NCBI GenBank assembly: GCA_016763045.1
Contig: JAESUN010000346.1
Coordinates: 1-13,184 of the forward strand
Reading direction: 5' to 3'
Origin: Opitutaceae bacterium
Lineage (GTDB): Bacteria > Verrucomicrobiota > Verrucomicrobiia > Opitutales > Opitutaceae
Length of the DNA: 13,184 bases
Shown: positions 1 through 6,288 of the stretch, one piece after another
Position numbering within the stretch: the first letter of the stretch is position 1
How the letters are laid out: each line of letters starts with the position of its first letter
Notes under the pieces: generated by a model
What the model was told of the DNA's origin: nothing
Database searches by the model: none
Seen by the model: only the letters and a program-made list of their open reading frames with translations
Position numbers and translations under genes: made by a program

Positions 1-114
1 CAATTAACTTACTCTATTGTTTTAATTATATTTTTTGTGGGGATTCCTCAGGGTCAGAGTAAATCGATCTCTCATTACCGTGGCATTACGATCCAAACCC
101 CATTAATCTATAAT

Positions 115-330
115 TTAGCAGTGATCAAAAATCCGTGTAAGGGAAATTTGTGTCCGAATTCTGGTATATTCAAATAAATCAATAGAAGAATTGTTTTTGG
201 TCACCGCTAAATTCAGGACCGGGCCAAATTCCAATAATTGAAAGTCACGTTTGGTAAGTTCCAAAGAGATAACAGCTCTCTGGTCTTTTCTTGTTTTTCC
301 AAACGCTCCCCATATTTCACCGTAATTAAC
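115..330 (-). pseudogene. C-terminal fragment of an outer-membrane beta-barrel protein (Slam/DUF560-like)
   Basis: An open minus-strand frame without a start codon runs from about 330 to a TAA at 115-117 (71 residues). The translation has alternating beta-strand character, with stretches such as SLELTKRDFQLLEFGPVLNL, then a polar turn KNNSSIDLFEY and a final strand ISLTRIF. This resembles the last strands of the barrel of surface lipoprotein assembly modifier (DUF560) proteins, which commonly end in an aromatic residue. Here four extra residues (DHC and one more position) follow the expected terminal Phe, suggesting a slightly altered 3' end. The N-terminal part is absent: at about 330-336 the sequence switches to the DUF4143 relic on the other strand. 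No promoter or start is seen, so it is a dead remnant. The family assignment is by remembered sequence style and is tentative; that it is a gene fragment is firmer. Confidence 0.45.
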
Positions 331-332
331 AG

Positions 333-902
333 CCGATATGGATGATGCTGACCCATTGTCAGGGCGGCATGCTCAATGCTTCAAATCTATCGGTCGCCTC
401 CAGAACTGTGGGATCATATGTTGATTTATTAGTTGATTTACTTTGGTTCAGGCGTTTAAAGCCCCTGCATAACAATATTGGCAAAAGACTTGTCAAAACA
501 CCCAAGATCTACATTCGTGACAGTGGATTATTACATGCGCTGCTCGGGATCAAAGATTATAATGAACTTGCCGGCCATCCTGTCATGGGTGAAAGTTGGG
601 AAGGGTTCGTGATTGAAAATATTTTATCCGTTGCGCCTCTTGGAACAAAAGCAAGCTTTTACCGCACATCAGCAGGCGCAGAAATTGATCTGGTTCTGGA
701 AATTCCTGCGGGCAAGATTTGGGCTATTGAGATTAAATCAGGCATCCGGGCCAAGCCTAGCAAAGGCTTTTATAATGCCATTGAAGATATTGGGTCTGAT
801 CGTAATTTCATCGTTTACGCAGGAAAAGATACCTACCCAATAGCAGAAAATATTGAGGTCATACCCCTACCCGATATCATGCAGTTAATTAAAAAGGAAT
901 AA
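333..902 (+). pseudogene. DUF4143 ATP-binding protein, C-terminal half only
   Basis: The frame reads PIWMMLTHCQG and continues to a TAA at 900-902. It matches the C-terminal half of the AAA-type ATPase/DUF4143 family: the winged-helix part with RLVKTPKIYIRDSGLLHALL, then WEGFVIENIL, and a PD-(D/E)xK-like core with GAEIDLVLE and AIEIKSG. Full family members are about 370-400 residues and begin with a Walker A ATPase domain, which is missing here. An in-frame TAA lies at 327-329, directly before the first homologous residues. The stretch between LNASNLS and RTVGSYVDLL is also shorter than usual, consistent with decay. An ATG at 342 could give 186 residues, but without the ATPase domain normal function is unlikely. 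The intact family is often linked to toxin-antitoxin or defence-like loci, but its role is not settled. It is convergent with the XRE relic at 939. Confidence 0.75.
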
Positions 903-938
903 ACAGTGTGATTAATAAAATTTTCCCGCGCAGATAAT

Positions 939-1211
939 TCATTGAACCTTTTGAATTCCTAAAATCAATTCAGGTTTCGCCAGCGCAGCAGTCACTTTTA
1001 AAAAGGCCTGCTGCTGCTCATCGGATAAACCTCTGAATAATTCCAGCAATATCTTTTCTCTTTCATTCTGCGCCAGAACCCCATAATCCAATATCTCAAT
1101 AGGGTGACAACCAAATACTTTCGACAATCGCTCCAACCAATCCACATTCTAACGGCGGCTCCCTGTTTCCAGTTGGTTGATCTGCCGATTACTGGACCCC
1201 ATCAATTCTGC
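939..1211 (-). pseudogene. XRE-family helix-turn-helix regulator, broken by stop and frameshift
   Basis: On the minus strand from 1211 the frame reads AELMGSSNRQINQLETGSRR, then a TAG at 1149-1151, then NVDWLERLSKVFGCHPIEIL and on to a stop at 939. This is the recognition-helix half of a Cro/C1 (XRE) helix-turn-helix domain followed by a glutamine-rich tail with ELFRGLSDEQQQAFLKV. Family members usually have RRLNVDWLERL here, so the TAG looks like a Leu (TTG) to stop nonsense change. Upstream of 1211 the frame is lost: the expected first helix is replaced by sequence in another frame that resembles a transposase. A 68-residue reading from GTG at 1145 lacks the DNA-binding helix and is unlikely to be a working protein. 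Confidence 0.65.
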
Positions 1212-1212
1212 C

Positions 1213-1332
1213 AATATGAGTCAGTAGCACCATGCTCTTACGCTGACGCTGGATCATAGGCCGACTTTTATAATAGGCTCCATAATCACAAGTGCTGACC
1301 TCCATAATCTGGCGGAGACGGCTAACTGAAAA
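1213..1332 (-). mobile_element. Probable IS3-family transposase (OrfB) N-terminal scrap
   Basis: Just upstream of the XRE relic, the minus-strand frame after a TAA at 1333-1335 reads FSVSRLRQIMEVSTCDYGAY, then YKSRPMIQRQRKSMVLLTHI. The pattern of VSRL..+..VS...Y.AY..RP followed by a basic stretch and LL..I..I resembles the start of IS3-family OrfB proteins, where an HTH_21-like region precedes the DDE core. The frame runs on to a TAA at 1189-1191, but from about 1212 the XRE homology takes over in a different frame, so the junction is near 1212. No terminal inverted repeats or OrfA were found. The similarity is judged by eye over 40 residues. The alternative is that these residues are a diverged N-terminus of the XRE gene itself. 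Confidence 0.4.
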
Positions 1333-1427
1333 TTATAGTCAATCGCAATGATTGAATAGAGGCTCGTGACCAGTACGGCATAACCTCCGCCCCAATTCAA
1401 ATCTCTTTCCAATTAATAAATTTAACA

Positions 1428-1442
1428 TGACAAGCCCTGTCA
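1428..1442. promoter_or_regulatory. Imperfect palindrome TGACA-N5-TGTCA upstream of relic promoter
   Basis: The sequence TGACAAGCCCTGTCA has perfect 5-base arms around a 5-base centre. The same 15 bases are conserved in the intact receptor promoter at 12939-12953, although bases around them have diverged. It lies about 43 bases upstream of the first TGTAAA operator. It could bind a second regulator or be part of an upstream activating site; no binding protein can be named from the sequence. Confidence 0.35.
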
Positions 1443-1477
1443 AAGTCCTTCACATACGGTTGGCTTATTTTTATAAA

Positions 1478-1491
1478 TGTAAATATTTGCA
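1478..1491. promoter_or_regulatory. LacI-type operator, distal site of relic promoter
   Basis: TGTAAATATTTGCA matches the consensus palindrome TGTAAATATTTACA with one change (A to G in the right arm). A TATAAT hexamer at 1492-1497 abuts it directly, so a protein bound here would cover a promoter. The corresponding site in the intact receptor promoter is a perfect palindrome. The change may reflect relaxed selection on the relic. Confidence 0.6.
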
Positions 1492-1526
1492 TATAATATC
1501 TTGCATGGCTAATTTTCTTGTGCTAC

Positions 1527-1550
1527 TTTTTTGTAAATATTTACAAAAAA
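1527..1550. promoter_or_regulatory. LacI-type operator, proximal site of relic promoter (24-base perfect palindrome)
   Basis: The core TGTAAATATTTACA at 1532-1545 is extended by T and A runs to a perfect 24-base palindrome. Its centre lies 54 bases from the centre of the distal site, about five helical turns, the same spacing as in the intact receptor promoter. It ends just before the ribosome-binding site (GGGA at 1551-1554) of the relic gene. Confidence 0.65.
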
Positions 1551-1564
1551 GGGAAAATATCGTA

Positions 1565-1666
1565 ATGTCTAGTAAGTTTGGTATGAAGTTTATCCCGAAT
1601 GCGGCCGTTCCTATAACGCTGGCCCAACCAAGGACGATCAGTGTGGTAGTCAGCAAGAGTTTCTGA
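1565..1666 (+). pseudogene. TonB-dependent receptor relic: start fused to C-terminus
   Basis: The 33-residue frame begins MSSKFGMKF, identical to the start of the intact receptor (12816-10558, minus). It then jumps to IPNAAVPITLAQPRT and ends VSKSF, matching the receptor C-terminus VPGAPVPVTLAQPRT...LSKRF. Relative to the intact copy, 719 codons are missing and the join is in frame. TTT is present at both ends of the join (AAGTTTAT in the 5' part, CAATTTGT in the 3' part of the intact copy), so a short-homology deletion is possible. The ribosome-binding site, start codon and both operators are kept, so a peptide may still be made, but it has neither plug nor barrel. The longer reading from 1427 is only promoter sequence read through. 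Confidence 0.85.
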
Positions 1667-1687
1667 CCATATCTGGTTCGCCAAGAG

Positions 1688-1749
1688 ATGCAGACCGTAT
1701 TAGGCCCATGAAGATATTATGAAAAAAATACAATTCGACACGATGCTAA
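1688..1749 (+). pseudogene. Relic of alpha/beta hydrolase 5' end
   Basis: Twenty-one bases after the receptor relic stop, an ATG opens MQTVLGP followed by a stop. About 60 bases from here align with the first codons of the hydrolase gene at 10536, including the shared run ACAATTCGACACGATGCT at 1730-1747. One extra C near 1707 and one missing base in an A run near 1720 destroy the frame. The GTG that precedes the ATG in the intact copy is GAG here, which supports ATG 10536 as the ancestral start. The gene is cut off at about 1749 and the sequence then becomes the next promoter. Confidence 0.75.
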
Positions 1750-1796
1750 GGTATTCATGGCTCAATTATCCCACACTTCTTGCACAAGAATCACAA

Positions 1797-1822
1797 TATA
1801 ATATCATTGTAAATATTTACAA
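1797..1822 (+). promoter_or_regulatory. Promoter -10 box and LacI-type operator for the transporter unit
   Basis: A TATAAT hexamer at 1797-1802 is followed by the perfect palindrome TTGTAAATATTTACAA at 1807-1822, which has the same core as the receptor operators. The operator would lie across the expected transcription start, a classic repression position. No good -35 hexamer is visible at 17 bases spacing (cacttc at 1774-1779). The first long gene downstream is the transporter at 2132, about 310 bases away, with a possible small ORF between. Confidence 0.55.
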
Positions 1823-1847
1823 ATTGGACATACCCTTGAATAAATAT

Positions 1848-2135
1848 ATGGACCACTCCCCTGTGAAAATGATCCACACGGGCAACGAGAACCAGCATTG
1901 CACCACCCCCTTCACAATCAGGCATAACAGGCAAAGACAGGCATCTACGCCCACGGTGACACACCTTGCCAATATCAAATGGCGACAGTCTCGGGAAGCT
2001 ATATCCTACCGGGCTAATATTGTGTTGAATGCAGATATAGCACGTCTGAACGACATCTTGGATGCCGTCCTAGCCCTGCCCTCAGACCTTCTGAGTCCCT
2101 CAATATCCCATACCTATCAGGAGATAAATCCATGA
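1848..2135 (+). CDS. Hypothetical 95-residue protein overlapping the transporter start
   Basis: This frame is open from 1719, but its first part is hydrolase relic and operator, so the ATG at 1848, just after the operator, is the earliest sensible start. No clear ribosome-binding site precedes it. Its stop overlaps the transporter start as ATGA, the arrangement seen in translationally coupled genes, and third codon positions are mostly G or C, as in the neighbours. The product is polar, with a basic middle and a C-terminal stretch NADIARLNDILDAVLALPSD likely to be helical. No family is recognised. It could equally be the untranslated leader of the transporter mRNA or remains of another gene. 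Confidence 0.35.
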   Translation: MDHSPVKMIHTGNENQHCTTPFTIRHNRQRQASTPTVTHLANIKWRQSREAISYRANIVLNADIARLNDILDAVLALPSDLLSPSISHTYQEINP

Positions 2136-3496
2136 CGACGAAAGATTGCGCCTATCCTCAAACAACACTTGCACCTGTCCCTGAAAAGACTGTTCGCAAG
2201 GTTGCCACAATTTCGCTGCTTGGAGCGAGCGTCGAATGGTACGACTTCTTTCTATATGGCGCAGCGGCGGCAGCTGTTTTTCCGAGCGTCTTCTTCTCAG
2301 GCGATCTCCCCCCTCTCGTCGCCATATTTGCATCATTTGCGACCTTCGCCGTAGGATTTATCGCGCGACCTGTCGGCGGGGTTATCTTCGGCCACTATGG
2401 TGACAAACTTGGTCGCAAGGGCAGCCTAGTAACCGCGCTGGTGCTGATGGGACTTTCTTCGGCCCTTATCGGATTATTGCCGACCTATGCGATGATTGGT
2501 GCATGGGCTCCTGCGATGCTGGTTACGCTGAGATTTTTACAAGGTATAGCCATCGGCGGGCAATGGGGTGGTGCGATGCTGCTGGCAACCGAAAGTGCGC
2601 CAAAAAATCGTCGTGGGTTCTACGGAAGCTTCCCTCAAGCGGGTGCACCGCTCGGGGTCATACTCGCAAATATTGCCTTACTTATCGTAAGTTCTTCCAT
2701 GTCAGAAGAGTCTTTCATGAGCTGGGGATGGCGTATCCCTTTCCTACTCAGCGTCATACTTGTCGGGGTTGCGCTATATGTCCAACTCAAACTTGAAGAA
2801 ACCTCCTCTTTTCGTCAGCTTAGGGAACTTAACGAGGCCGCCACTGCGGACGATGATACGCCAAAGGCGAAACCGACATCTAAGCGCTCACCCGTGCTTG
2901 CCGTTCTGGCCAGCCACCCCCGACAGATCGCCTTGTCCGCAGGGGCCTTCATCGCGGTTCAGGTCGTTTTCTATATCCTCGTCGCATTTGTGATCGCTTA
3001 CGGCGCAACCCGAGAGGGTCTCGACATATCTCGCGATACAATGCTCAGCGCGGTGTTGATAGGGACACTGATCATGACACCCGTCATTTTCATCAGCGGC
3101 GCCCTGTCTGACATCTATGGGCGTAGACCCGTGATCATGGTGGGTGCTACTCTCCTTGCTCTCTGGTCCTTCGCCGTGTTCCCACTGATCGATACGGGTC
3201 AATTTCTCTGGATCACGGTCGCTATCGCCGTTGCACAAGTTTGCGTCGCCATAATGTACGGCCCACAAGCGGCATTTTTCGCCGAACTCTTTAGCACAGA
3301 GGTGCGATATTCCGGGGCTTCGCTTGGATACCAACTGGGGGCGATCTTGGGCGGTGCGTTTGCTCCGCTCGCCGCGACAGCTCTGCTTGTAGAGTTCGGG
3401 AACGGCCTAGCGATTGCCGCCTACATGTCCGCTGCCTGCGCCGTTTCATTATTGTCGGTATTCCTGCTGGCGGAGACGTACCAGCGAGACCTATAG
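2132..3496 (+). CDS. MFS transporter, metabolite:H+ symporter (MHS) type
   Basis: A 454-residue inner-membrane transporter of the major facilitator superfamily, metabolite:H+ symporter group (the group of ShiA, KgtP and ProP), which import small organic acids or zwitterions with protons. Hallmarks are GASVEWYDFFLYG at residues 31-43, the loop 2-3 motif GHYGDKLGRKG at 87-97, RFLQGIAIGGQWGG at 134-147, a charged central loop at about 225-265, the repeat loop motif GALSDIYGRRP at 323-333, and YGPQAAFFAELF at 376-387. About twelve hydrophobic segments are expected and the length is normal. The start has a good ribosome-binding site, AGGAG at 2119-2123, eight bases upstream. The serine hydrolase follows after 61 bases on the same strand, so the two probably form one operon under the operator at 1807-1822. 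The likely substrate is a carboxylate linked to the esterases and CoA ligase nearby; that is inference. Confidence 0.9.
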   Translation: MTTKDCAYPQTTLAPVPEKTVRKVATISLLGASVEWYDFFLYGAAAAAVFPSVFFSGDLPPLVAIFASFATFAVGFIARPVGGVIFGHYGDKLGRKGSLVTALVLMGLSSALIGLLPTYAMIGAWAPAMLVTLRFLQGIAIGGQWGGAMLLATESAPKNRRGFYGSFPQAGAPLGVILANIALLIVSSSMSEESFMSWGWRIPFLLSVILVGVALYVQLKLEETSSFRQLRELNEAATADDDTPKAKPTSKRSPVLAVLASHPRQIALSAGAFIAVQVVFYILVAFVIAYGATREGLDISRDTMLSAVLIGTLIMTPVIFISGALSDIYGRRPVIMVGATLLALWSFAVFPLIDTGQFLWITVAIAVAQVCVAIMYGPQAAFFAELFSTEVRYSGASLGYQLGAILGGAFAPLAATALLVEFGNGLAIAAYMSAACAVSLLSVFLLAETYQRDL

Positions 3497-3557
3497 CACC
3501 GCGGCCTATTACCTCGACAATGATCAACTCACCTCCATTTTTCGGGACCACAGACCA

Positions 3558-4877
3558 ATGATAAAAATTTTTGACCGCCGAAAATTTCTCATCAGTGCAT
3601 CCGCCACTGCAGCTTCAGCTATTGCCTACGGGCCTGCCATCGCGAGGACAATAGAAAGTGCGAACGACCCGCTAGCCACGATTCCTGGGCTTCCGACCGC
3701 CACGCCGGAAAGAGTAGGCGTCGCGCCAGATCTTACAGCACGCATTAATGCCTTTATGCAGCACCAGATAGAAAGCGGACATCTGACCGGTGGAGTGACG
3801 GGCATTGCTCGGAGAGGAAAACTGATACACTTCTCGTCACATGGCATGCTCGACATTGAAGCCGGTACGCCGATGATCGATGATCGACTGTTCCAGATGA
3901 TGTCGTCCACCAAGCCCGTTACTGCCGTCGCCCTGCTTCAGCAAATGGAGGCGGGCAAGGTTGCGCTCGACGACAAGATTTCTAGATACATCCCTGAGCT
4001 TAAGGAAATGCGCGTGCGTGTTGCAGCAACGTCAGGAGCGCCTGTCGAAACTATCCCTGCCAACCGGGAACTCACCATCAAAGATCTCGCTACCCACACC
4101 TCGGGCTTAAACGGTTTCCTCTTGGACATACCCCCTGGCACGCCCAATACACTGGCGGCACGTATCCCTTATGCAAAGAATATTCCGCTCGATTTTCAGC
4201 CCGGTACAAAATGGGCCTATTCGGCAGTCACGGGCTCAGACATTTTAGCCCGCGTCATTGAGATTACGTCAGGTCTCTCTTTCGATCGCTACCTCAAGGA
4301 ACGGATATTCGAACCCATCGGCATGCGCGATACGGCGTTCAACCTCACCGACGAGCAACGCACACGCGTTGTTCCTAGATACTCGCGGCAAGAAAACACG
4401 TGGCACCGGGAGGTAAAAGACATGCAACTCGCTGAAATACTCCTCGCCCGCACATATGAACACAATCCAAAGACCACCTACTTCCCTGGATCTTTCGGCT
4501 TATATTCTACCGCGCGCGACTATTTGCTGTTTGAGACCATGTTACTGAACAAAGGCACAATTCACGGCAATCGCGTGATACGTCCTGATTCCGTCAGCCT
4601 GATGCAATCAAACCTCGTGGGCAACCTTTATGACGGTGGCAGCGTCTATCCGAATACCAAGGGTACGGGCTTTGGCGTTTTGGTCCGAACCGTGCTTGAT
4701 CCGGCAACCTGTGACTGCGGGCGCAAGGCTGGCGGTTTTGGCTGGGGTGGCGCATACGGCACCATAAGCTGGACAGACCCTCTAAATGAACTGATTGCTG
4801 TCTACATGGTCCAGCAACGCGTGCACGACGCTGAAGTAGAATTTGAGAAAGTAATCGCTGGCGCGCTGAGGTCCTGA
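3558..4877 (+). CDS. Tat-exported serine hydrolase, beta-lactamase/family VIII esterase fold
   Basis: A 439-residue protein of the Beta-lactamase (PF00144) family, which includes class C beta-lactamases and family VIII carboxylesterases. The N-terminus MIKIFDRRKFLISASATAAS, followed by a hydrophobic stretch and AIA at 27-29, is a twin-arginine signal, so a folded enzyme would be exported to the periplasm. The catalytic SxxK is SSTK at 116-119, the tyrosine motif is YSA at 221-223, and the third motif region is GFGWGGAYG at 393-401. The open frame starts at 3414, but that region overlaps the transporter in another frame and would bury the Tat signal, so ATG 3558 is chosen; its ribosome-binding site is weak (GGGA at 3544). 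Esterase activity fits the neighbours better than beta-lactam hydrolysis. Two cysteines at 385 and 387 sit just before the third motif. The exact substrate is unknown. Confidence 0.85.
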   Translation: MIKIFDRRKFLISASATAASAIAYGPAIARTIESANDPLATIPGLPTATPERVGVAPDLTARINAFMQHQIESGHLTGGVTGIARRGKLIHFSSHGMLDIEAGTPMIDDRLFQMMSSTKPVTAVALLQQMEAGKVALDDKISRYIPELKEMRVRVAATSGAPVETIPANRELTIKDLATHTSGLNGFLLDIPPGTPNTLAARIPYAKNIPLDFQPGTKWAYSAVTGSDILARVIEITSGLSFDRYLKERIFEPIGMRDTAFNLTDEQRTRVVPRYSRQENTWHREVKDMQLAEILLARTYEHNPKTTYFPGSFGLYSTARDYLLFETMLLNKGTIHGNRVIRPDSVSLMQSNLVGNLYDGGSVYPNTKGTGFGVLVRTVLDPATCDCGRKAGGFGWGGAYGTISWTDPLNELIAVYMVQQRVHDAEVEFEKVIAGALRS

Positions 4878-4960
4878 TCCTCAATAAGATAATAGATACC
4901 GCGGATCAAGGAGGCCTGGAAAGTCGACAAAATAGCTCAGTTAATCACGAAAATTCATAC

Positions 4961-4998
4961 ACAGAAAAAAGGAGTCCGCAGTGGCGGATTCTCACTCC
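4961..4998 (-). terminator. Rho-independent terminator of the LacI-family gene
   Basis: Five bases beyond the LacI stop codon, read on the minus strand, GGAGTGAGAATCCGCC pairs with GCGGACTCC (arms 4994-4998 with 4971-4975, and 4984-4988 with 4975-4979) around a short loop. A T run (complement of the A run at 4965-4970) follows. On plus there is no T run after the hairpin, so it probably stops only the minus-strand transcript coming from the regulator gene. Confidence 0.7.
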
Positions 4999-5002
4999 AC
5001 CT

Positions 5003-6037
5003 TTACGAATCTAATCCAGAATTGTTAACGGCCAGCCTTGTTGAGCTACGTATGACCAATTCCGCGTCGATCATGATCGTTTGCGGGGGGTCTAACGGGG
5101 TTTCGGGAGCGATAAGATTCATCATATGATGAATCATCCGACGGACAGGCGTTCTAATGGTTGTCAGGCCGTAGCTCTCATGGGCTGATTCAGGTATGTC
5201 GTCAAATCCGATCAATGCCACATCTTCGGGAATGCGCAAATTTAAATTATACCGGATCGCATCCATAGCTCCAAGAGCCATGATATCCGTCAGACAAAAA
5301 ATCGAGTCTGGGCGATCTTCACCACTCATGATCTCAAGGGCAGCCTGATACCCACCTTCATAGGTCAGCTTGCCATCGGCAATGGCCACATTTTCAATAT
5401 TTTTGATAACGCTCAAGTATCGTAAAATGGCCTGTTGCCGTTCCAGCATCGTCGTAAAGGTCTGAGAGCCTGAAATGATACCAAATCGCTTGCCACCACC
5501 ACTAATCAGTAGTTTCGCCGCCGTGATTCCACCGTCCTCGGCATTGCCGCGTACGCTATGCACCGATAGGCTGGGCATATGGCGCCCCAACATGACCACT
5601 GGGACGTCCCTGCCAAGACAAAGTGCAGCCATACGGCTCGAAATGGATGCGGCTGAGATAACAATGGCATCCACTTGATATTCCAGCATCCTTTGAAGAG
5701 TGCGGTCAAAGTCGCTGTCATTAAGCGGCGTAAAAAGAAGCAACTGCTTGTTGTTTTCCTCAAGGCGAAGGCTGGCCTCTGACAGCAGGGCAGAGTAAAC
5801 CTGATTAACGAGGTTTGGCAGCATCAGTGCGACTATATTGGTTCGTCGGGTGATCAGGCTGCTCGCCAGGCTGTTTGGGACGTAGCTCAATTGATCCGCT
5901 GCCTTACGAACCTTTTCCGCCATTTTGGGAGAAACACTGCTGCCCGGCGTGAAGGTACGACTGACGGCCGCTATTGAAACGCCAGCGAGGCGCGCAACGT
6001 CCATCGAATTGACCTTCGAACTCCGCTTCCTACTCAT
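5003..6037 (-). CDS. LacI-family transcriptional regulator
   Basis: A 344-residue regulator with the LacI layout. The N-terminal helix-turn-helix SMDVARLAGVSIAAVSRTF is at 11-29, the hinge region LSYVPNSLASSL at 50-61, then a periplasmic-binding-protein-like ligand domain (TNIVALMLPNLVNQVYSALL, and near the C-terminus PEDVALIGFDDIPES). Such proteins bind palindromic operators as dimers and release DNA, or in some members bind it, when a small ligand, often a pathway substrate, is present. The ATG has GGGAG seven bases upstream. It is divergent from the acyl-CoA synthetase, with 250 bases between the starts. The palindrome TGTAAATATTTACA recurs at the promoters of the catabolic genes around it, which makes it the prime candidate for their regulator. 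The recurring site has TA rather than the common CG at its centre, so recognition may differ from the classic LacI mode. The ligand is unknown. Confidence 0.9.
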   Translation of the reverse strand: MSRKRSSKVNSMDVARLAGVSIAAVSRTFTPGSSVSPKMAEKVRKAADQLSYVPNSLASSLITRRTNIVALMLPNLVNQVYSALLSEASLRLEENNKQLLLFTPLNDSDFDRTLQRMLEYQVDAIVISAASISSRMAALCLGRDVPVVMLGRHMPSLSVHSVRGNAEDGGITAAKLLISGGGKRFGIISGSQTFTTMLERQQAILRYLSVIKNIENVAIADGKLTYEGGYQAALEIMSGEDRPDSIFCLTDIMALGAMDAIRYNLNLRIPEDVALIGFDDIPESAHESYGLTTIRTPVRRMIHHMMNLIAPETPLDPPQTIMIDAELVIRSSTRLAVNNSGLDS

Positions 6038-6176
6038 TCAGGCACTCCCAATTGGTTATACTATGCGACAGTTAGACACTATAATACGCGGAAATTCAAC
6101 AATAAAACCGTGATAACAAGCTCCTCGCGACTGCTCACGGTTAATATGAGTAGAGCATCGATCTTAAAACTTATAT

Positions 6177-6190
6177 TGTAAGCCTTTACA
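6177..6190. promoter_or_regulatory. LacI-type operator in the divergent region
   Basis: TGTAAGCCTTTACA matches the window consensus TGTAAATATTTACA in both outer arms, with G for A at position 6 and CC for TA at the centre. It lies 140 bases from the LacI-family start and about 98 bases upstream of the acyl-CoA synthetase start. A possible plus-strand promoter overlaps it: TTTACA at 6185-6190 and TATAGT at 6206-6211, with a short 15-base spacer. It could serve both the synthetase and autoregulation of the regulator gene. Confidence 0.5.
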
Positions 6191-6208
6191 AAAATAAAAT
6201 GTTCGTAT

Positions 6209-6288
6209 AGTTTGATCTCCATATACTGGAGTTCGTCCTCATCGACATCCGGACCTTTTATAAACATTTATACCATGGAGATCAAGCT
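6209..6288 (+). promoter_or_regulatory. Leader able to hide the ribosome-binding site of the acyl-CoA synthetase
   Basis: TTGATCTCCAT at 6212-6222 is the exact reverse complement of ATGGAGATCAA at 6275-6285. The pairing extends outward through a G-U, a G-C and an A-U pair (6211-6209 with 6286-6288). The right arm contains the only good ribosome-binding site (GGAG, 6277-6280) and touches the TTG start at 6288. A second small hairpin, CTCCA (6217-6221) with TGGAG (6227-6231), uses the same left arm and so excludes the long stem. If transcription starts before about 6209 this could be a translation switch. If it starts later, the repeat may act only as DNA. Confidence 0.4.

Larger units (their letters stand above)
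1417..1749 (+). repeat. Left arm of split inverted duplication (relic of receptor-hydrolase locus)
   Basis: Bases 1417-1591 match the reverse complement of 12790-12964 at roughly nine in ten positions. This covers the TGACA palindrome, both TGTAAA operators, the TATAAT box, the ribosome-binding site and the first nine codons of the receptor gene. Bases 1592-1749 match, less closely, the reverse complement of 10475-10632. That part covers the last 24 receptor codons, the stop, the intergenic gap and about 60 bases of the alpha/beta hydrolase gene. The 2157 bases that lie between these parts in the intact right copy are missing here. Homology stops near 1749. Confidence 0.85.

Noticed and set aside
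1..114. Possible end of a repeat or transposon (GGGTCAGAGTAAATCGATC at 51-69)
   Set aside because: The motif recalls repeats near REP-associated transposases, but no second copy, hairpin or transposase gene is present here, so nothing can be called.
1427..1561. N-terminal extension of the receptor relic, and the same in the intact receptor at 12817-12954
   Set aside because: The codons consist of promoter and two operator palindromes; a good ribosome-binding site and signal peptide start at the internal ATG (1565 and 12816).
2888..3334. Minus-strand 148-residue open frame inside the transporter gene
   Set aside because: Shadow of a coding gene with strong family motifs; the composition is full of His, Asp and Cys typical of antisense reading.
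3414..3557. Longer start of the Tat-exported hydrolase
   Set aside because: It overlaps the transporter in another frame and would place an unrelated 48-residue stretch before a clear twin-arginine signal.
3558..4877. Antibiotic-resistance beta-lactamase
   Set aside because: The SxxK and Tyr motifs are shared with family VIII esterases, and the operon context with a transporter and CoA ligase points to catabolism, not resistance.
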